Assembly: GCA_022495005.1 (NCBI GenBank)
Contig: JAGYXB010001571.1
Span: 434,001 to 498,000 of the forward strand
Reading direction: 5' to 3'
DNA length: 64,000 bases
From: Rhyacophila brunnea
Lineage: Eukaryota; Arthropoda; Insecta; Trichoptera; Rhyacophilidae
Below the pieces are notes generated by a model. It saw only the letters and a program-made list of their open reading frames with translations. It ran no database searches and was not told where the DNA came from. Made by a program: the position numbers and the translations under genes. Within the stretch, counting starts at the first letter, position 1; every line of letters begins with the position of its first letter. Shown here piece after piece: positions 11,074-22,872 of the stretch.

Positions 11074-12896
11074 GGTATTAGCTGTCAATATAATGTGATG
11101 TTTGAAAAACAAAGTGACAGCTATGTATCATAATATATTGCTAATTATGCCCAAAGGCTTGCCCTCGTTCATTGGAGATTGTTTTTTTTTGTGACTAATA
11201 TGAGTAATAATAAATGATAATACTAATAGGTACACCTAGGGGCAGCATGGTATATGAAAATATGGCGAAGCCGGCAAGTATGGCGAAAAAGTATGGTGAA
11301 ACAGGTTGGTAATCAATTTGCGGCAAAATTTCCACGTTAACATTATTTTATATGGGTACGTTATAATGACAAAAGTAAATCCTCCGTGATGCCCTGCATT
11401 TTTTTTATCGCGTCGCCATTTCTCGTGAGTTATCGGCTGTTGTCGGCATGCTTCATTCAGTTCTATGAGGAAGCCAAATCGTTGCCTATCTCTACTTTTA
11501 ATACATCTATGAGGTACACCGTACACCTACCTACCAGTGGCGAATAAAGTAAAAGAAAAGTAAATCACCGTGCTCAGAGCTAGTGGGCGTCCACTAGGCG
11601 GTATTTTTCGAGGAATAGTTGTTAGCCATTTGACCAGCCGCGGGTACAAACCCGCCACTGACGGCTTTGTCTTTCTACAAAAACATCCGGCCAAGGCGAA
11701 TACCCGATACTAAACAACTACGTAACGTTTAACTTGGCTTCTAAACAACAAATTGTAAACAACAAATAGAAAATGCGAGAAACATAAAATAGTTCGAATT
11801 GAATTATTATTCCATTCGTATGAAATGAGAATTGAAGTAAGTATATTATAAACATACTTATTTAAAAATAATTACAAGATAAAAAGAAATTTTTATACGC
11901 AACGTTTTTAAATTTTCTGTTGAATCATATAAACTTGACTTGACTAGCTTAAACCAATGACATATTAATGTCATTGGCTTAAACGATCAAAAAAAATGTA
12001 TTTGATAGAAACAATACTGAAATGTCATTTTGACACTCATATTGATTTCCATAGTAACGCACGTATATATTAATAATTTAGTTGTTAGGACCTAGCAACC
12101 AATAATAGTGGATTGGATTACGGATTTCTTCCGAAATAACTTTTTATACAAAACAGAATTAACTGAAAATGAATTTAATTCTACTTAAAAATGGCTAAAA
12201 GTATTAAAAAAGTGCATTGGCATCGTGTTCTGATATATTCTAAAAGTTTCAAATGTCTAGCTAGTCGGGAAGTTAGTTAAAAATCGATTGCAAGATTTGT
12301 ACCGGACAAATAAGAATACGACCTAATAAAAACTTTGTAATAATCTGGTTTTCTTATGTTTTATTCTGTATATTCCCAAATAAAATTCCCGCGCATCACT
12401 ATAATATATAATAATAATCGTTCAACTCCACAAAATAGTAGTTTTCAACTACCTGTAACAACAAACCTCCTAAATCTTTTATGATTCTATGTTTAATTAA
12501 CATTATAACTGTACGACACTCTGTAATTATAAATTATTAAGAATATTTCAGCTCTGAACACATTTTTTATTTGTTTAATAGATGTATTATTAATTTTGCT
12601 GCTTCCACGTTGCTTTTCTTATAATCTAAAATAATTAAGTACTTATAGCCTTAATAGCATTACAGTGAATTAGCAAAATATTATACCTACTCTATTCTAC
12701 ACTTTGATAGAAAAAAATAAAAGTTAATTACAAATTTCTGTGGCTAACAAAGTAGTGGTGATTTGCAAAATTTTGCAGAAACGTGTTCATCTCATTTCAC
12801 CAGAAATTATTGGCCATTAAAATCATTCAGGTAACGTAATAATAATCTTTCATTCGTTTCGAAATTGATAGTATTATAATATGTAAGTTAGCAGAT
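11074..12896. other. Intergenic, possible degenerate SINE at 11550-11700
   Basis: No gene recognised. The stretch at about 11610-11640 (TTTTCGAGGAATAGTTGTTAGCC) resembles the minus-strand body of SINE S1 and is followed by a B-box-like sequence, so a decayed SINE is possible. Confidence 0.3.
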
Positions 12897-13530
12897 CAAG
12901 TTCCCAACCTTTTTTGAATCACGATACCCTTTTACAATATCCAAGTAACGTGCGACACTCCAACCACGTTTGCATAATATGTAATACATTTTTAATCGGG
13001 TTAAATAATTTAAAATAACATTATTTTTACACGTGGATTATCACATGCACGCTCTTTCATATGGATTTATAATTATCACATTTTCTTACACTGTTAAATA
13101 TGTGTGGATTAATTAGCAAGAATCGCAATCTTCTTCAGTCTTAGTTTCTGTTTACTGTCAAAAATTGCACTTTTTGCACTGCTTTCGCTTTTACGTTTAA
13201 ATGAGCACCTTTATGAGGTAGGTACCTACATTAATTTACCAAATTTTGGTTTCACTTTACCAATCTCTATAATAGATTTTTTTACTGTGAAGCAATACAG
13301 TTTTGTAGTCTCTTAATGATTATTTTGTATGGTTTCTGTTCTACTGGCACTTTTTATGGATACATATATCTATAATTGTTCATCCCACATTCATTTGTTT
13401 TACGTTGAAAATGTTTAAACATAAAATTCCGTCCGATGAAGGTAATTAATGTTGTTATTGAGTTTCAATAATATTGATTTTTCATATTAATATTTAGTTG
13501 GCGACCCATAAGCTGGGAACCAGTGCATAC
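12897..13530. mobile_element. Degenerate hAT-like MITE
   Basis: The left end AAGTTCCCAACCTTTTTTG and the right end CTGGGAACCAGTG are inverted versions of the CAGTGGTTCCCAACC type of hAT end. No clear 8-base duplication survives, so the call rests on the ends alone. A related fragment lies at 22539-22625. Confidence 0.45.
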
Positions 13531-14778
13531 ATAGACTGCAGGAGACGTAATTTGTGTTCGGAGTTAATTTCATTTACTACTTAGGTTTAGGTCTTAGGTA
13601 ATTCATCTAACTGTTATTATTCGTTATGATTGAATTTAACACTTTTATTATATAATAATGTAATACCTAATTAGATAAAATGTACTAGGAACTAGGAAGC
13701 GAATATTCTTTAGATATGTCGTTATTTTATTAAGCTTCCATTCATTAAAATATTATATGCAGGTAACTATCATTTGTTACGTAAAGTTTCCAGTCAATTG
13801 AATTTTAATATAATTTTATTTTCATCATTTGAAATCATGTTATGCTCCTATAACTTATTGTATTACCTAATCTCATTGAATTCAAAAATTATTTTTATAT
13901 TTATTGATTTACTTAAAATTTACTATGCGAACAGTTAAAACAATAGTTAAAAATAAAATAAAAAAATATATTATTTGTAATAGAAATACATAAATAATTT
14001 AGAACTATGTATATACGTAACAAACCTTTTTTCGGAAAATAAATATACCTAATGGGACTTGAACCCACATCCGTCGCGAGATCCAATTAAATTCTTCATA
14101 ATATTATATTGATAGGTATACCATATACCTATAAGTATAGTGTATGGAGTATCGCTTCTTAAGTTTGCACTGCCGTCTCTAGGATGAAATTGATGTAAAA
14201 ATATGCTTTTTACATTTTTTATTTATTTATTACTACATATATACAAGTAAATATCATAATATTTGATCTAATTGGCGTATCATTGTAGTAAAAAGTGCAA
14301 CGTTATCAAACGTATACTCTACCTATATACCTCTATTAGTTTTGGTTAAATGATTGAGTTAGGGTGGATGTTTAATAAATTATTAATATATGGTCTACTT
14401 AGCTCAATCGGTGTACTTCCATGTACTTATGTACATTGTTTTATGATTGCTGTATTTACTATTCTTATTACACTGTTTTTATGTTCATGTCATGTGGACA
14501 CCTTGAACATTTTTCCTCAACCAACTTAGTTTTCTTATCGACAACTATAGCTTGAGGTGCGGTGATTTGAATAATGCTAATAACTCGCAATACACAGGTG
14601 ATACATACTCACATTAGCGATACTATCGCCAAGATCACGTCGCAAGTTGTAGTTGGTCTATAATATTATGTATTATCAGTTAGGCGTATCCCAATTAGGA
14701 TGTATTTATAGAAACTGTTTACATGTCAATGCTGCTCCTTCAATCATTATTCCGGGTTCAATCTCATCAAGTCACCAT
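13531..14778. other. Non-coding; tRNA-like B box at 14050-14085
   Basis: AT-rich. On the minus strand at about 14050-14085 there is a B-box-like GGTTCAAGTCCC, probably a remnant of a tRNA-derived SINE. Nothing else is supported. Confidence 0.3.
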
Positions 14779-14868
14779 ATGGCGGCGGCTGACTGCAGGC
14801 ATCATGAGTCCACATCCGGCGACGTGCCCCCTGACTCTTCCTCATACCGTATTCACTGCGGCGGCGTC
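14779..14868 (+). CDS. Candidate first coding exon of the SxIP coiled-coil gene
   Basis: A GC-rich island in AT-rich DNA opens with ATGGCGGCGGCTGACTGC and stays open for 30 codons (MAAADCRHHESTSGDV and on) to a perfect donor GTC|GTAAGT. It ends in phase 0, and the next secure exon at 19695 begins in phase 0. Joined to 19695-19793 and 35387-36145 it would give a complete protein of about 315 residues. There is no homology support. A 10-base inverted repeat (TCCACATCCG) spans the island, and the open frame also continues past the donor to 15063, so it could be transposon sequence. Confidence 0.35.
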
Positions 14869-15235
14869 GTAAGTTCAACGCCACCGACCCGCGTCGGATG
14901 TGGAGGCGAAGCGTCAAGCAATATTGTTTGTTTACCTCGACCCAAAAGGAATCTCACTCTGATTGTTTGTTTACCTGACGAATTACCAATTGAAATTCAA
15001 CATATGCATCTTCCGATTTTTATCCACAATTATTATTATACTTACTTTAATCATGACTCATGACAAGAGACCGGATTATATTCAACATAAATAGCTTGAA
15101 CTATGCATGAAAAGTGTCAAAATATGCAACATTAAATAATAAAAAATAATAATTTTTAGTTTTTTTATTTAAAAATCAGCATGCAATTAGTAAGTATCAA
15201 CGATAATTATTAATTAATAATTTAAAAATATTTAA

Positions 15236-15608
15236 GGCTACCTCAGTTGAGGCATGGTCTAAAAAGATCGTGGCTAGGCGATGCGCGGATTGCGGGTCGC
15301 GGGTGCAAATGACGCATGCCGAACGAAATATAATTTGTCATATAAATCCAACATGCGTCATTTAATGTTCTGTTTATTGTTCTATTAGTAACAATAATAA
15401 TATATTCATTGGCATGTTTTCTTTTTAAAGTAAATCGGTAAAGTTTTTAGTCATCTTTACACGATTTAAGAATTAATACCCCCGTCGCCATCACGAAACA
15501 AATTGACGTATTCACACCTCGACGTTCGCTCTCCGATTGCCAGCGAGTCCAAAATTTCGTCGCGCCTATAGTTGAAAATTATTTTTGCCGTTTCACTGAA
15601 GTATCGTC
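15236..15608. mobile_element. TTAA MITE (family P1), nested in hAT H2
   Basis: Bounded by TTAA at 15232-15235 and 15609-15612. The order is reversed relative to the copy at 7099: it starts with GGCTACCTCAGTTGAGGCA and ends near TTTCACTGAAGTATCGTC. It splits the older H2 element. Confidence 0.82.
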
Positions 15609-15649
15609 TTAACATTTTGTTACTCTTGTAAGCGTCAACAATCAGGTAT

Positions 15650-15925
15650 CTACTGTTCCAAATGTTCGGTAGTAAAATTGTGTCTTCGATCACTCAAATT
15701 ATTTTTATAAGTGGAAAAGGACCGTTCCACATCCACTGAGGTAACTGGGCAGTATTTGAATTTGGGTGCTATGTTAGCACCTATTGTTTCTGGCAAAAGT
15801 TCACCCGTCCCATTAGTAAAACTATCAATTTGACACAAAGGTTCAAAGCCTGCGTTATTATTCAAAATGTTTATTAAATTATTAAAAAAACTTATTGTAA
15901 ACATAGCGAAAATATGCATCATCAC
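15650..15925 (-). pseudogene. hAT transposase C-terminal (dimerisation) domain fragment
   Basis: The minus-strand frame includes CPVTSVDVERSFSTYKNNLS followed by DRRHNF, the conserved block of the hAT dimerisation domain. It closes with a stop soon after HLEQ, a usual hAT end. Only about 90 residues are present and no DDE core is seen nearby, so this is the tail of a transposase kept inside a deleted H2 element. Confidence 0.82.
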
Positions 15926-16029
15926 TTGAGTTTAGGTAAAATATGCATTAACCGGTGAGAATGGGCTAAATATGCAATTGCATTTATGCATATAATCCGG
16001 TCTCTACTCATGACTAATGCCTACACTAC

Positions 16030-16544
16030 CAGCGTTACCAACTTAGCGTTTTTATTGCCAGATCTAGCATTTTTCGATAGGCAGCTAGCTTGCAAAAAAG
16101 GCATCTAGCTTATGGCGTTTTTATCAGCGTTTTTTATGCTTTTAACAGCTCTAAATGTGCTAAAAATATGGTAATGAAGGTAGGTTGGTTTTTTTAGGAA
16201 TAAAACAACATCATAAAACTAGGTATATGAGCATTCATTCAGATATTATAATTTAATGTGTGCTTAGGCATGTGGCATCGGATTGACGATTATCGGGGAT
16301 CCACTCTCTGGTATTACCTAATTATTACTTATCGTAGGTTGTTAGATTAATTAATTACTTTTTGTCAATTTGAAATGAGGTTTTGCCAAAATGTGTTTGT
16401 TATTTATTTTGCACTTTTTTCGATAGGCAAAAAAAGTTATTGACATTTTATTTTCACAAAATCTAGCGTTTTTTACCTGCCAGATGCCTGCTTGTTTTCG
16501 CATCCCGTCTGGCATGTTTTTGTCAACGACAGTTGGCAACACTG
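16030..16544. mobile_element. hAT MITE, 515 bases
   Basis: The ends are CAGCGTTACCAACTTAGCG at the left and GTTGGCAACACTG at the right, imperfect inverted repeats of the form CAG(C/T)GTT(A/G)CCAAC. They are flanked by a perfect 8-base duplication TACACTAC (16022-16029 and 16545-16552). Non-coding. Only 15 bases of host sequence separate its left flank from the H2 element. Confidence 0.85.
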
Positions 16545-16552
16545 TACACTAC

Positions 16553-18130
16553 TATTATGATTGGCACGGTTACAACTGTGATATTCTGATGCTTTATTAT
16601 TTATTTCAAAATTCCCGCGCTTTCGGGACAAAATTTATAAAAATACCGATATTATGTATGTAATGAATTGGGTCAATCACTTTACAGAATGCATTCATCA
16701 GTTATGTTATCATGTCAGTTGTCACAATATTGATTATAGATACGAATTGCTAGTTTGCTTTGACATCTGACATCACGTACTTAGTAAGTAAAACCGTCGT
16801 TGATAAGAAAATGAATCAGTCATAAATGATAATTTTAAGTCAGATAAATATGAAAGTATTACCTGGCTGCCAATAAATTTCGTCAGTATGTTGGTTGTCC
16901 CCCCCCCCCCCCCCCTAGGTGTCTTTTTACGTATTTGAATTAAGATCTTTGAAGATAAATGGCTGCAAGCCATGGAATTGCCCGCCGATGGGATCCGACC
17001 TATCGGAACTGCTTGCCGGGGTTCGTCAGCTCACAATAATTATTGGTCACGCCGACCAACCATTATCAACCAAAGTCTACTTTGAAGCATTTGAAAAGTT
17101 TACTGCGCCGTATGAATGACAAAATAATTGGGATCCCCCATTAGGGCTACGCAGACGCCGTTGCTTCAAAGTATGTGTTACTTGATTCCAAATGTATTTA
17201 ATTTAATTTATTGTATGCAATTGGAATGGTCTTGCGTAATGCAGAGTTGTCGTCGGTAAGCAGCCGTTATAATAAGAAAAATACGTCACATTTCTCTTCC
17301 ACTTAGGCGATGTAATAGGAATGATATATGTTTTTCTCACTTGACTTAGGTCACAGAAATTTCCATCTTTAAGTTAGCCGCGTATTTTAAAGACTTGCCA
17401 AAGTATGGTTTTTCATCACGCTCTAGTCTTAGCCCGTAGATCTATCACGTTTAACTCCAGCTGACTCCACTTACACAGTAAAGTGTGCGAACACGTAACT
17501 TTCCCAGCGAATCTCGATCCCCAGTTTGACGAAAGTCTCTTCAAATTGTCTCCACCCTTCTCTGTCATGAATCTTTCGTTTCCACGCACTTCCTTTGAAC
17601 TTGTTTCTCCAATCGATCTAGCAGAATTTCGAGCATCTTTTGTCTATTAATATCTCTCGGGTGTCACTGATTTATGTGATCTACCCATTGATAATATTGA
17701 TGTCCGTCCATCTCAACTGCGAGGTTTTTTTGTATACGTTGTAGATATTATGTCAATTCCTTCTGTTTGCATCCTTACTCGTGTATTTATTCTTCGATCC
17801 TTCCGCATTATGCACAAAATTTATCATTAATTTAATAATAATGAGATTAATATTTTGTAAAATATAACTCCAGAGACTTTATACACCTTTTTGCCTGTTA
17901 TATGTAGGTAAGTACCTATTTCATGTTAGACAAATATTGTACGAGGAAGTAATTTCAATTAAAATGTGCAAACTTGGTAGTCGGTATTTATTATACACAC
18001 GCAATTTTAGAGATTTCCCGATATAATTTTTACCTACTGACAACGATTGACGTTTTATAATGGTACCTAATAATAGTGATACGGAAGTCGGTCTATATAA
18101 AATATACACAGAAGTTAGTTTAAATAAAAT
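16553..18130. other. Intron or intergenic, no gene recognised
   Basis: A 17-base C run lies at 16899-16915. A moderately GC-rich stretch at about 16960-17160 has an open frame (16919-17119) with no recognised domain. The 17480-17760 stretch looks like decayed repeat sequence but could not be assigned. Confidence 0.3.
16899..16915 (+). repeat. Poly-C run, 17 bases
   Basis: An uninterrupted run of C, unusual in this AT-rich window. Its length is prone to sequencing error. Confidence 0.9.
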
Positions 18131-18155
18131 TGTACTATATATATATATATATATT
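18131..18155 (+). repeat. (AT)n microsatellite
   Basis: Alternating TA/AT dinucleotides, directly visible. Confidence 0.85.
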
Positions 18156-18609
18156 TCATCTAATTGCTAATGCACGCACTTGTATGTACGTTTACCTTGA
18201 AACCATTGTAGTTAATCTACGAGTACGTAAGGTATATTGTAAAATATATACTATTACTGTATATATGTTTCATTTTCATTGGTGGGCCTCACCAAAGACC
18301 ATTATTGATTTATATGTTAGATTCTGTCAGTCTGTAGGATAATATGGTTATAATCTATATATTTTTTTTACCTTTCAGGAAGAATTTTTACGGTTGACCC
18401 AATGAATATTTGAGATTAAGATTATGTATTTACCAATGTCATTTATTCGCACCCAATGTTCAAATAATATGTATAAGGAAGTAAGCATTGATTAGAATAT
18501 AAGATTAATGAAGTACCTACAAAATATTATTATCGACTGTAGGTATTCATGGATTCTAATATTTTTAATGCTGAAAAAATCTTTTATCACGTTATTGTAC
18601 CTATATACC

Positions 18610-18665
18610 TACTACTTTGTGGAGGTCCATATGATCATATTAGCATCGGACATGGTCGAAAGAAG
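18610..18665 (+). mobile_element. SINE S1, 3'-end fragment
   Basis: Matches the end of the S1 family: GTGGAGGTCCATATGATCAT, then ATCGGACATGGTC. The head and body are missing, so it is a 5'-truncated insertion. Confidence 0.7.
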
Positions 18666-18708
18666 AAATCCTTAATTAATTAAAAAAAATGTTATTAAAA
18701 CACATTAT

Positions 18709-19087
18709 TTATTTAGTAATTATTTTTAAATATAAAACTATAATAAAAACATTAAAATATGAATAAATAAAGCACTTAATGACTTTGATGATTTTGTGTC
18801 CTTGGATTGCATATTTTCTTGAATCAGGCACAATATTGGTAAGTTGCATTCTAATATCTGGTGGGGCATCGATGCTGTTCCTGTACTTTGACTTCGTTGC
18901 AGCATAAAAAGAAAATCCCGCAACGCATAAATAGGTTGTAGAAAACGGAAGTAAAACAATAATTGCTTGTTTTGAAAAATTGGGGTACTCTTCTGACAAA
19001 CTCGTCCAGAAATCATTGAAATGCTGATCTGTGAATTTTTGTTTCAAATCAGAGTCATTAATTAAATCAATAATTAGATTCTCATAG
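18709..19087 (-). pseudogene. hAT transposase C-terminus, SCAND3/ZBED5/FAM200-like
   Basis: The minus-strand frame reads FWTSLSEEYPNFSKQA, then LPFSTTYLCVAGFS and ATKSKYRNSIDAPPDIRM. This is the closing dimerisation block of the hAT lineage that also gave SCAND3, ZBED5 and FAM200. Upstream sequence (to about 19300) has stops, and no catalytic domain remains. It is a different hAT lineage from H2. It lies upstream of the + strand exon at 19695 and is unrelated to that gene. Confidence 0.8.
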
Positions 19088-19694
19088 TCACTTGCGCTTA
19101 AGCCTACTCGGTTTAGCTGTCACGGAAAATGGATTCCGAACCCTGGAATCATCTTTACTAGTTATCGGAAAAGTTATGCAGGTATTTGTTCTAAAAATTT
19201 TGGAAACTTCTTCGTCTACTTTAAAATTTAATTTAATGAGAAAAGAGAGTCCTCCGCCTGTACCTAGATACTTGACGTCATAAACATCAGTGGAGATTGA
19301 TCACCACTCGCCATTCAATATGAAGTAGATTCTTTACTTATTTTAGTTTTACGTATTTTACTTCAACTTAGTAGAAAATCTTTCAATGTGTTGCAGTGTA
19401 TAAAACCTTTCCAAATTGTCGCGGAACACCTATTCAGGTTCAGCGGAACACTGGTGTTCCGCCTATGGATTTTTATATCCACCAAGAATTAATAATTATT
19501 GTTTACAACATTGTCATAATATTATCCTTATAATTTTGCCTAGCCTAGTCAGGAAGCATGAGCCTCCTCGTAACTATTGTTATTTTCGGCTGAGAAAATA
19601 TACTTCCATGCCATTTTTGTTCTTGTAATATTTATTGTATATTCGAGGTTGTATACTTTCACATGGCTTACTGACGTTATGTTTTTTTTTACAG

Positions 19695-19793
19695 ATCCTC
19701 TTGGGGAAACTTGAGAAGATTGGCCTGTCCAAAGGAACACTTTCTGACAGACTAAATCGCACCAGAGAAGAAAATGATGATCTCAAATTTCAG
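19695..19793 (+). CDS. Coiled-coil exon of the SxIP gene
   Basis: A 33-codon exon in phase 0 at both ends, between a polypyrimidine tract with ACAG and CAG|GTAACT. It encodes ILLGKLEKIGLSKGTL, then LNRTREENDDLKFQ, a charged heptad-like coiled coil. Read on to the exon at 35387 (LEEKTIELEGTRAHVRLLE), it makes one continuous coiled coil of about 50 residues, which is the main reason for joining them. The intron to the next exon would be 15.6 kb and holds the foldback element, a mariner and several other repeats. I do not recognise the family with confidence. Confidence 0.75.
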
Positions 19794-19956
19794 GTAACTA
19801 TCATATTAATTATTCACACATTTTGTTACCCCAGTTCTAACTTGCAATAAATGCGATTTAGTAGTACATCGAGTTTTAAGGTTGAATCGAAACTACACAC
19901 GTTTCTTGGTAATAATAATAGTATATTTCCTTACTACAAGCTGTTAGAAATGGGTT

Positions 19957-20310
19957 ATGTTAAAAATGAACATCACTAACATTCATACCTCTGGCAACCC
20001 CGACGAATATCTATGGTCACGTCGATGGAGCGTACGCGATTTGAGAGATGTCGCTGATAGAATTTCCGGCCGCAACGGACGTCGCGAGGTGTGAAACAAG
20101 CAACAAGGCTTTCTCTTTTATTTTGTATTTGTGATCATGAGATCATGTGAGAAAGCCTTGTTGCTTGTTTCACACCTCGCGACGTCCGTTGCGGCCGGAA
20201 ATTCTATCAGCGACATCTCTCAAATCGCGTACGCTCCATCGACGTGACCATAGATATTCGTCGGGGTTGCCAGAGGTATGAATGTTAGTGATGTTCATTT
20301 TGAACATAAC
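19957..20310. mobile_element. Foldback (long inverted repeat) element
   Basis: The left arm 19957-20115 and right arm 20149-20310 are reverse complements. The match is perfect over at least 125 bases next to the 33-base loop (20116-20148) and nearly perfect to the ends. The direct repeat AAATGGGTT (9 bases) flanks it at 19948-19956 and 20311-20319. Because the ends carry GTT themselves, the duplication could be as short as 6 bases. The arms are GC-rich, unlike their surroundings. Long arms with a 9-base duplication fit Mutator-type or foldback elements; this is inference. No ORF. Confidence 0.87.
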
Positions 20311-20319
20311 AAATGGGTT

Positions 20320-20514
20320 GACGATTTACAGCGTTTTATCACAGAAGTCTGCATTGAGTGTATGCTAGGCCGACATACGTTTATTCCGAAACAAATAAAT
20401 ATTTTCGGATGGATAACATAATATGTATGTAAATGCTCTGGCGCAGATTGGTTCAATGTGGACTGTCCAAAGTACACTTGTGTAACGGAAAAGCTTACAA
20501 CCGATTATATAATT
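20320..20514. other. Intronic sequence, nothing recognised
   Basis: No supported feature between the foldback element and the next SINE. Confidence 0.4.
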
Positions 20515-20690
20515 GAACATGCAAAATTTTGAAAAACACTTGTTGCAAAAATGTATTATAACCAATAGAAAACATATTTTTGAAAAAAGTAAGCCACCCC
20601 GGCAGGGAATCGAACCCTGCATCTCCTGGGTTTATGACCCGTCTGTTGCATGTACCTCTATGCTACAAGGCGACGTACTAATTGCAACAA
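20515..20690 (-). mobile_element. tRNA-derived SINE (family S2), copy 1
   Basis: On the minus strand it has a tRNA-like head with GGGTCATAAACCC (a CAT anticodon-like loop) and a B box GGTTCGATTCC. This is followed by a body (TTACTTTTTTCAAAAATATG, then TTGGTTATAATACA) shared with the copy at 25120-25246. A tRNA-Met-like ancestry is likely. The acceptor stem does not pair well, so it is not called as a tRNA gene. Confidence 0.65.
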
Positions 20691-22538
20691 ATTTTAACTA
20701 TTGGCCTTTTTAATACCCACTCATCAGCGTTCTTCTAAATCAAGCTAATTTGGCAATCGGAACAGAATGGTACATTCTTAAATCTTGTGAATTATTCATT
20801 GAATAAAAGAAATAGTTAATTATAGATTGTATAATTTGTTTGCGGAGAGATATGTACCTATTGGTTTTTACTATGCTTTAGCCTCCTGCATAAAAGATTT
20901 GTAATCATACAGATTAATCATGAATTTCTTTGTATTATGTAAGTACATAAAATACGCACTCATTATTTCTGAAGACTGAAGGTTGTTTTTAATAGTATAA
21001 TTACTCTATTTTAAAGCGATTATCAATATTAATATTAATTACTTAACTATTGTTTTTTTGCATTGCGTAACGAATAGGGAAATTAATTTTTATATAGATA
21101 TCTACATACTCCCAAGTTTCAAGGAAAATATCGTGTGCTTATGTAGGAATTACCCGTGCTATTAATTAACATCGCGGGTATTACCTGTTTGTATGGCTGT
21201 GCAATTTATTATGATTCTCGTGTCAGAGGGGTATATTATATAAAATGATCTTATTATAATTGCTACCCTCAATTTACATGTCATTTTTATAAAATATGGG
21301 GTATGTCAATATCATATAGAAAATCGTGTGCTTACTTATTGTATGTGCAATTTAATATAAAAATAAATAGTTACATATTATTTAGGAGTTTCCATGTCAT
21401 AATTTTTTCAATATTCCACACTTACTTAATATTTTTTTCGAATACTTATGTATTATTTAATTAACCATTCTGCAATCCGGATGGATTGTTTGCTGACTCC
21501 TATGGAAATATTTTGGCAGATGTTTGACGGTAAATAGTCTGTCACTATTGCCTCAATCATGATCTTGATCCAAACGTAAAAGGCAGTAATTGAATTAGAA
21601 ATCAATAATTCAGTTGCGATCATTTTGACCACGACTCAAACGCGGCCTCTATCGTACAAAAGTATAAAATCATTATTAAGTGGCCACAAGCTTTTCCATA
21701 ATTGTATTATTAATCTTAAAGCAATTCTAAAAATATGTTTTCAATACACTTTGTACACGACGTTTCGGATGAATGAATTTAACACTAATACTGGTAGATA
21801 TGCGGCTTTTATTATTATCCTCAAGGACAATTAAATGTTTTTTTTCCTACAGTATACGCTTATAATAATATCTGTAAATAATTATATTTACCATGACATG
21901 TATAGTGGTATAAACAATTTTGTAATTATTAATGAATTAGTATATATTATCTTTAATAATAGTCCTCTCAATATTCCTAACATCCATCAAAATAACGTTA
22001 TTAATTGTACCCTCTTAAAACAAAATTATTTTTAATTCATAATAATTGAATATTATTACTTTCGATATAAAATGGTAATATTTCAGTAAATCCAATAACA
22101 ATGTGATTGAACAAGATGTATGTATTACATCCACCAGTACCTATAAATTGTTCGCCTAGTGAGGGCGCCACAATATGCTATCATTTGACATATCATTCAA
22201 TACTTTGTGTACTATGTTGAGCTTAGTGCAAAATTCGAACACCTGACGATTTTAATTAATATAAAACGCAATATGTACCTATATAGTAGACTCTTAGGTA
22301 GGTAATTCACATGAATTAATAATAGCAGAACTGGTTTCGTCTTCTTATAATTAGTATATTGCTAATATATTTTTGAAATATTGTGAAATCCTAAATTGAC
22401 TTTTTGTTAGGCTTTATTGTTAAATTATAGAAAATAAATATCTTTCTGACCTTAACCATTTCCACTTTGATAAAGAAATGTTACGGCTATTTATTTTATG
22501 AGGGGATACTCTTAATATCATTCTTATCTAACTGTGTA
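20691..22538. other. Intronic, no gene recognised
   Basis: AT-rich, with only short open frames lacking recognisable domains. Confidence 0.4.
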
Positions 22539-22625
22539 TCACTGGTTTCCAACCTTTTTCGTGTATATTGACCCCTTTTTGTAGTAGCTAAGTAACGTGC
22601 AACCTTACATTTGAATTAGGAATCA
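22539..22625 (+). mobile_element. hAT-like MITE end fragment
   Basis: CACTGGTTTCCAACCTTTTT, followed by GTAGCTAAGTAACGTGCAAC, matches the left part of the element at 12897-13530. No partner end was found. Confidence 0.45.
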
Positions 22626-22872
22626 TCTCATTTCCTTTCGTGTTACATATTTATTTTTCAAATTCTAAAATCATGTTAGGATAAATTAATTCTGTCCTGG
22701 CAATGCAGGTGATTCATTTAGGTGATGGTGATGAAAACGATTATAGTCGTGGCGACAATTCCAGAAGAATATGTCACTCGTAATCGGCGAAAACATAAAA
22801 CGAAAATGTTAAATCATATCGGTAAGATGGGGTAAAATTTTGGTCTATAATAATAATAAGTATGTATCTAAT

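Larger units (their letters stand above)
15065..16006. mobile_element. hAT element (family H2) with transposase C-terminus, copy 1
   Basis: The ends are AAGAGACCGGATTATA at the left and TATAATCCGGTCTCTA at the right, flanked by a perfect 8-base duplication CTCATGAC (15057-15064 and 16007-16014). Sequence near the ends is rich in TGCATAT. It holds a minus-strand hAT transposase C-terminal fragment and a nested TTAA MITE at 15236-15608. The H2 copy at 53590-54438 has ends of the same pattern, TAG(A/G)G..CCGGATT. Confidence 0.87.

Noticed and set aside
14653..15063. Whole 136-codon open frame as a single-exon gene
   Set aside because: The AT-rich first part and last part do not look coding. Only the short GC-rich part with a donor is kept, as a weak exon candidate.
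16919..17119. 66-codon open frame in a moderately GC-rich stretch
   Set aside because: Short, no known motif, and begins within a poly-C region; no splice sites in a convincing place.
17430..17760. Possible non-LTR endonuclease remnant
   Set aside because: The text has the feel of decayed coding DNA, but no conserved motif could be read in any frame.
18738..19016. Second overlapping minus-strand frame in the hAT remnant
   Set aside because: Shadow of the frame that carries the recognisable hAT dimerisation block.
20580..20680. tRNA-Met-like gene on the minus strand
   Set aside because: The anticodon and T arms are tRNA-like, but the acceptor stem is poor, and the sequence runs into a body shared with 25120-25246, so it is a SINE head.
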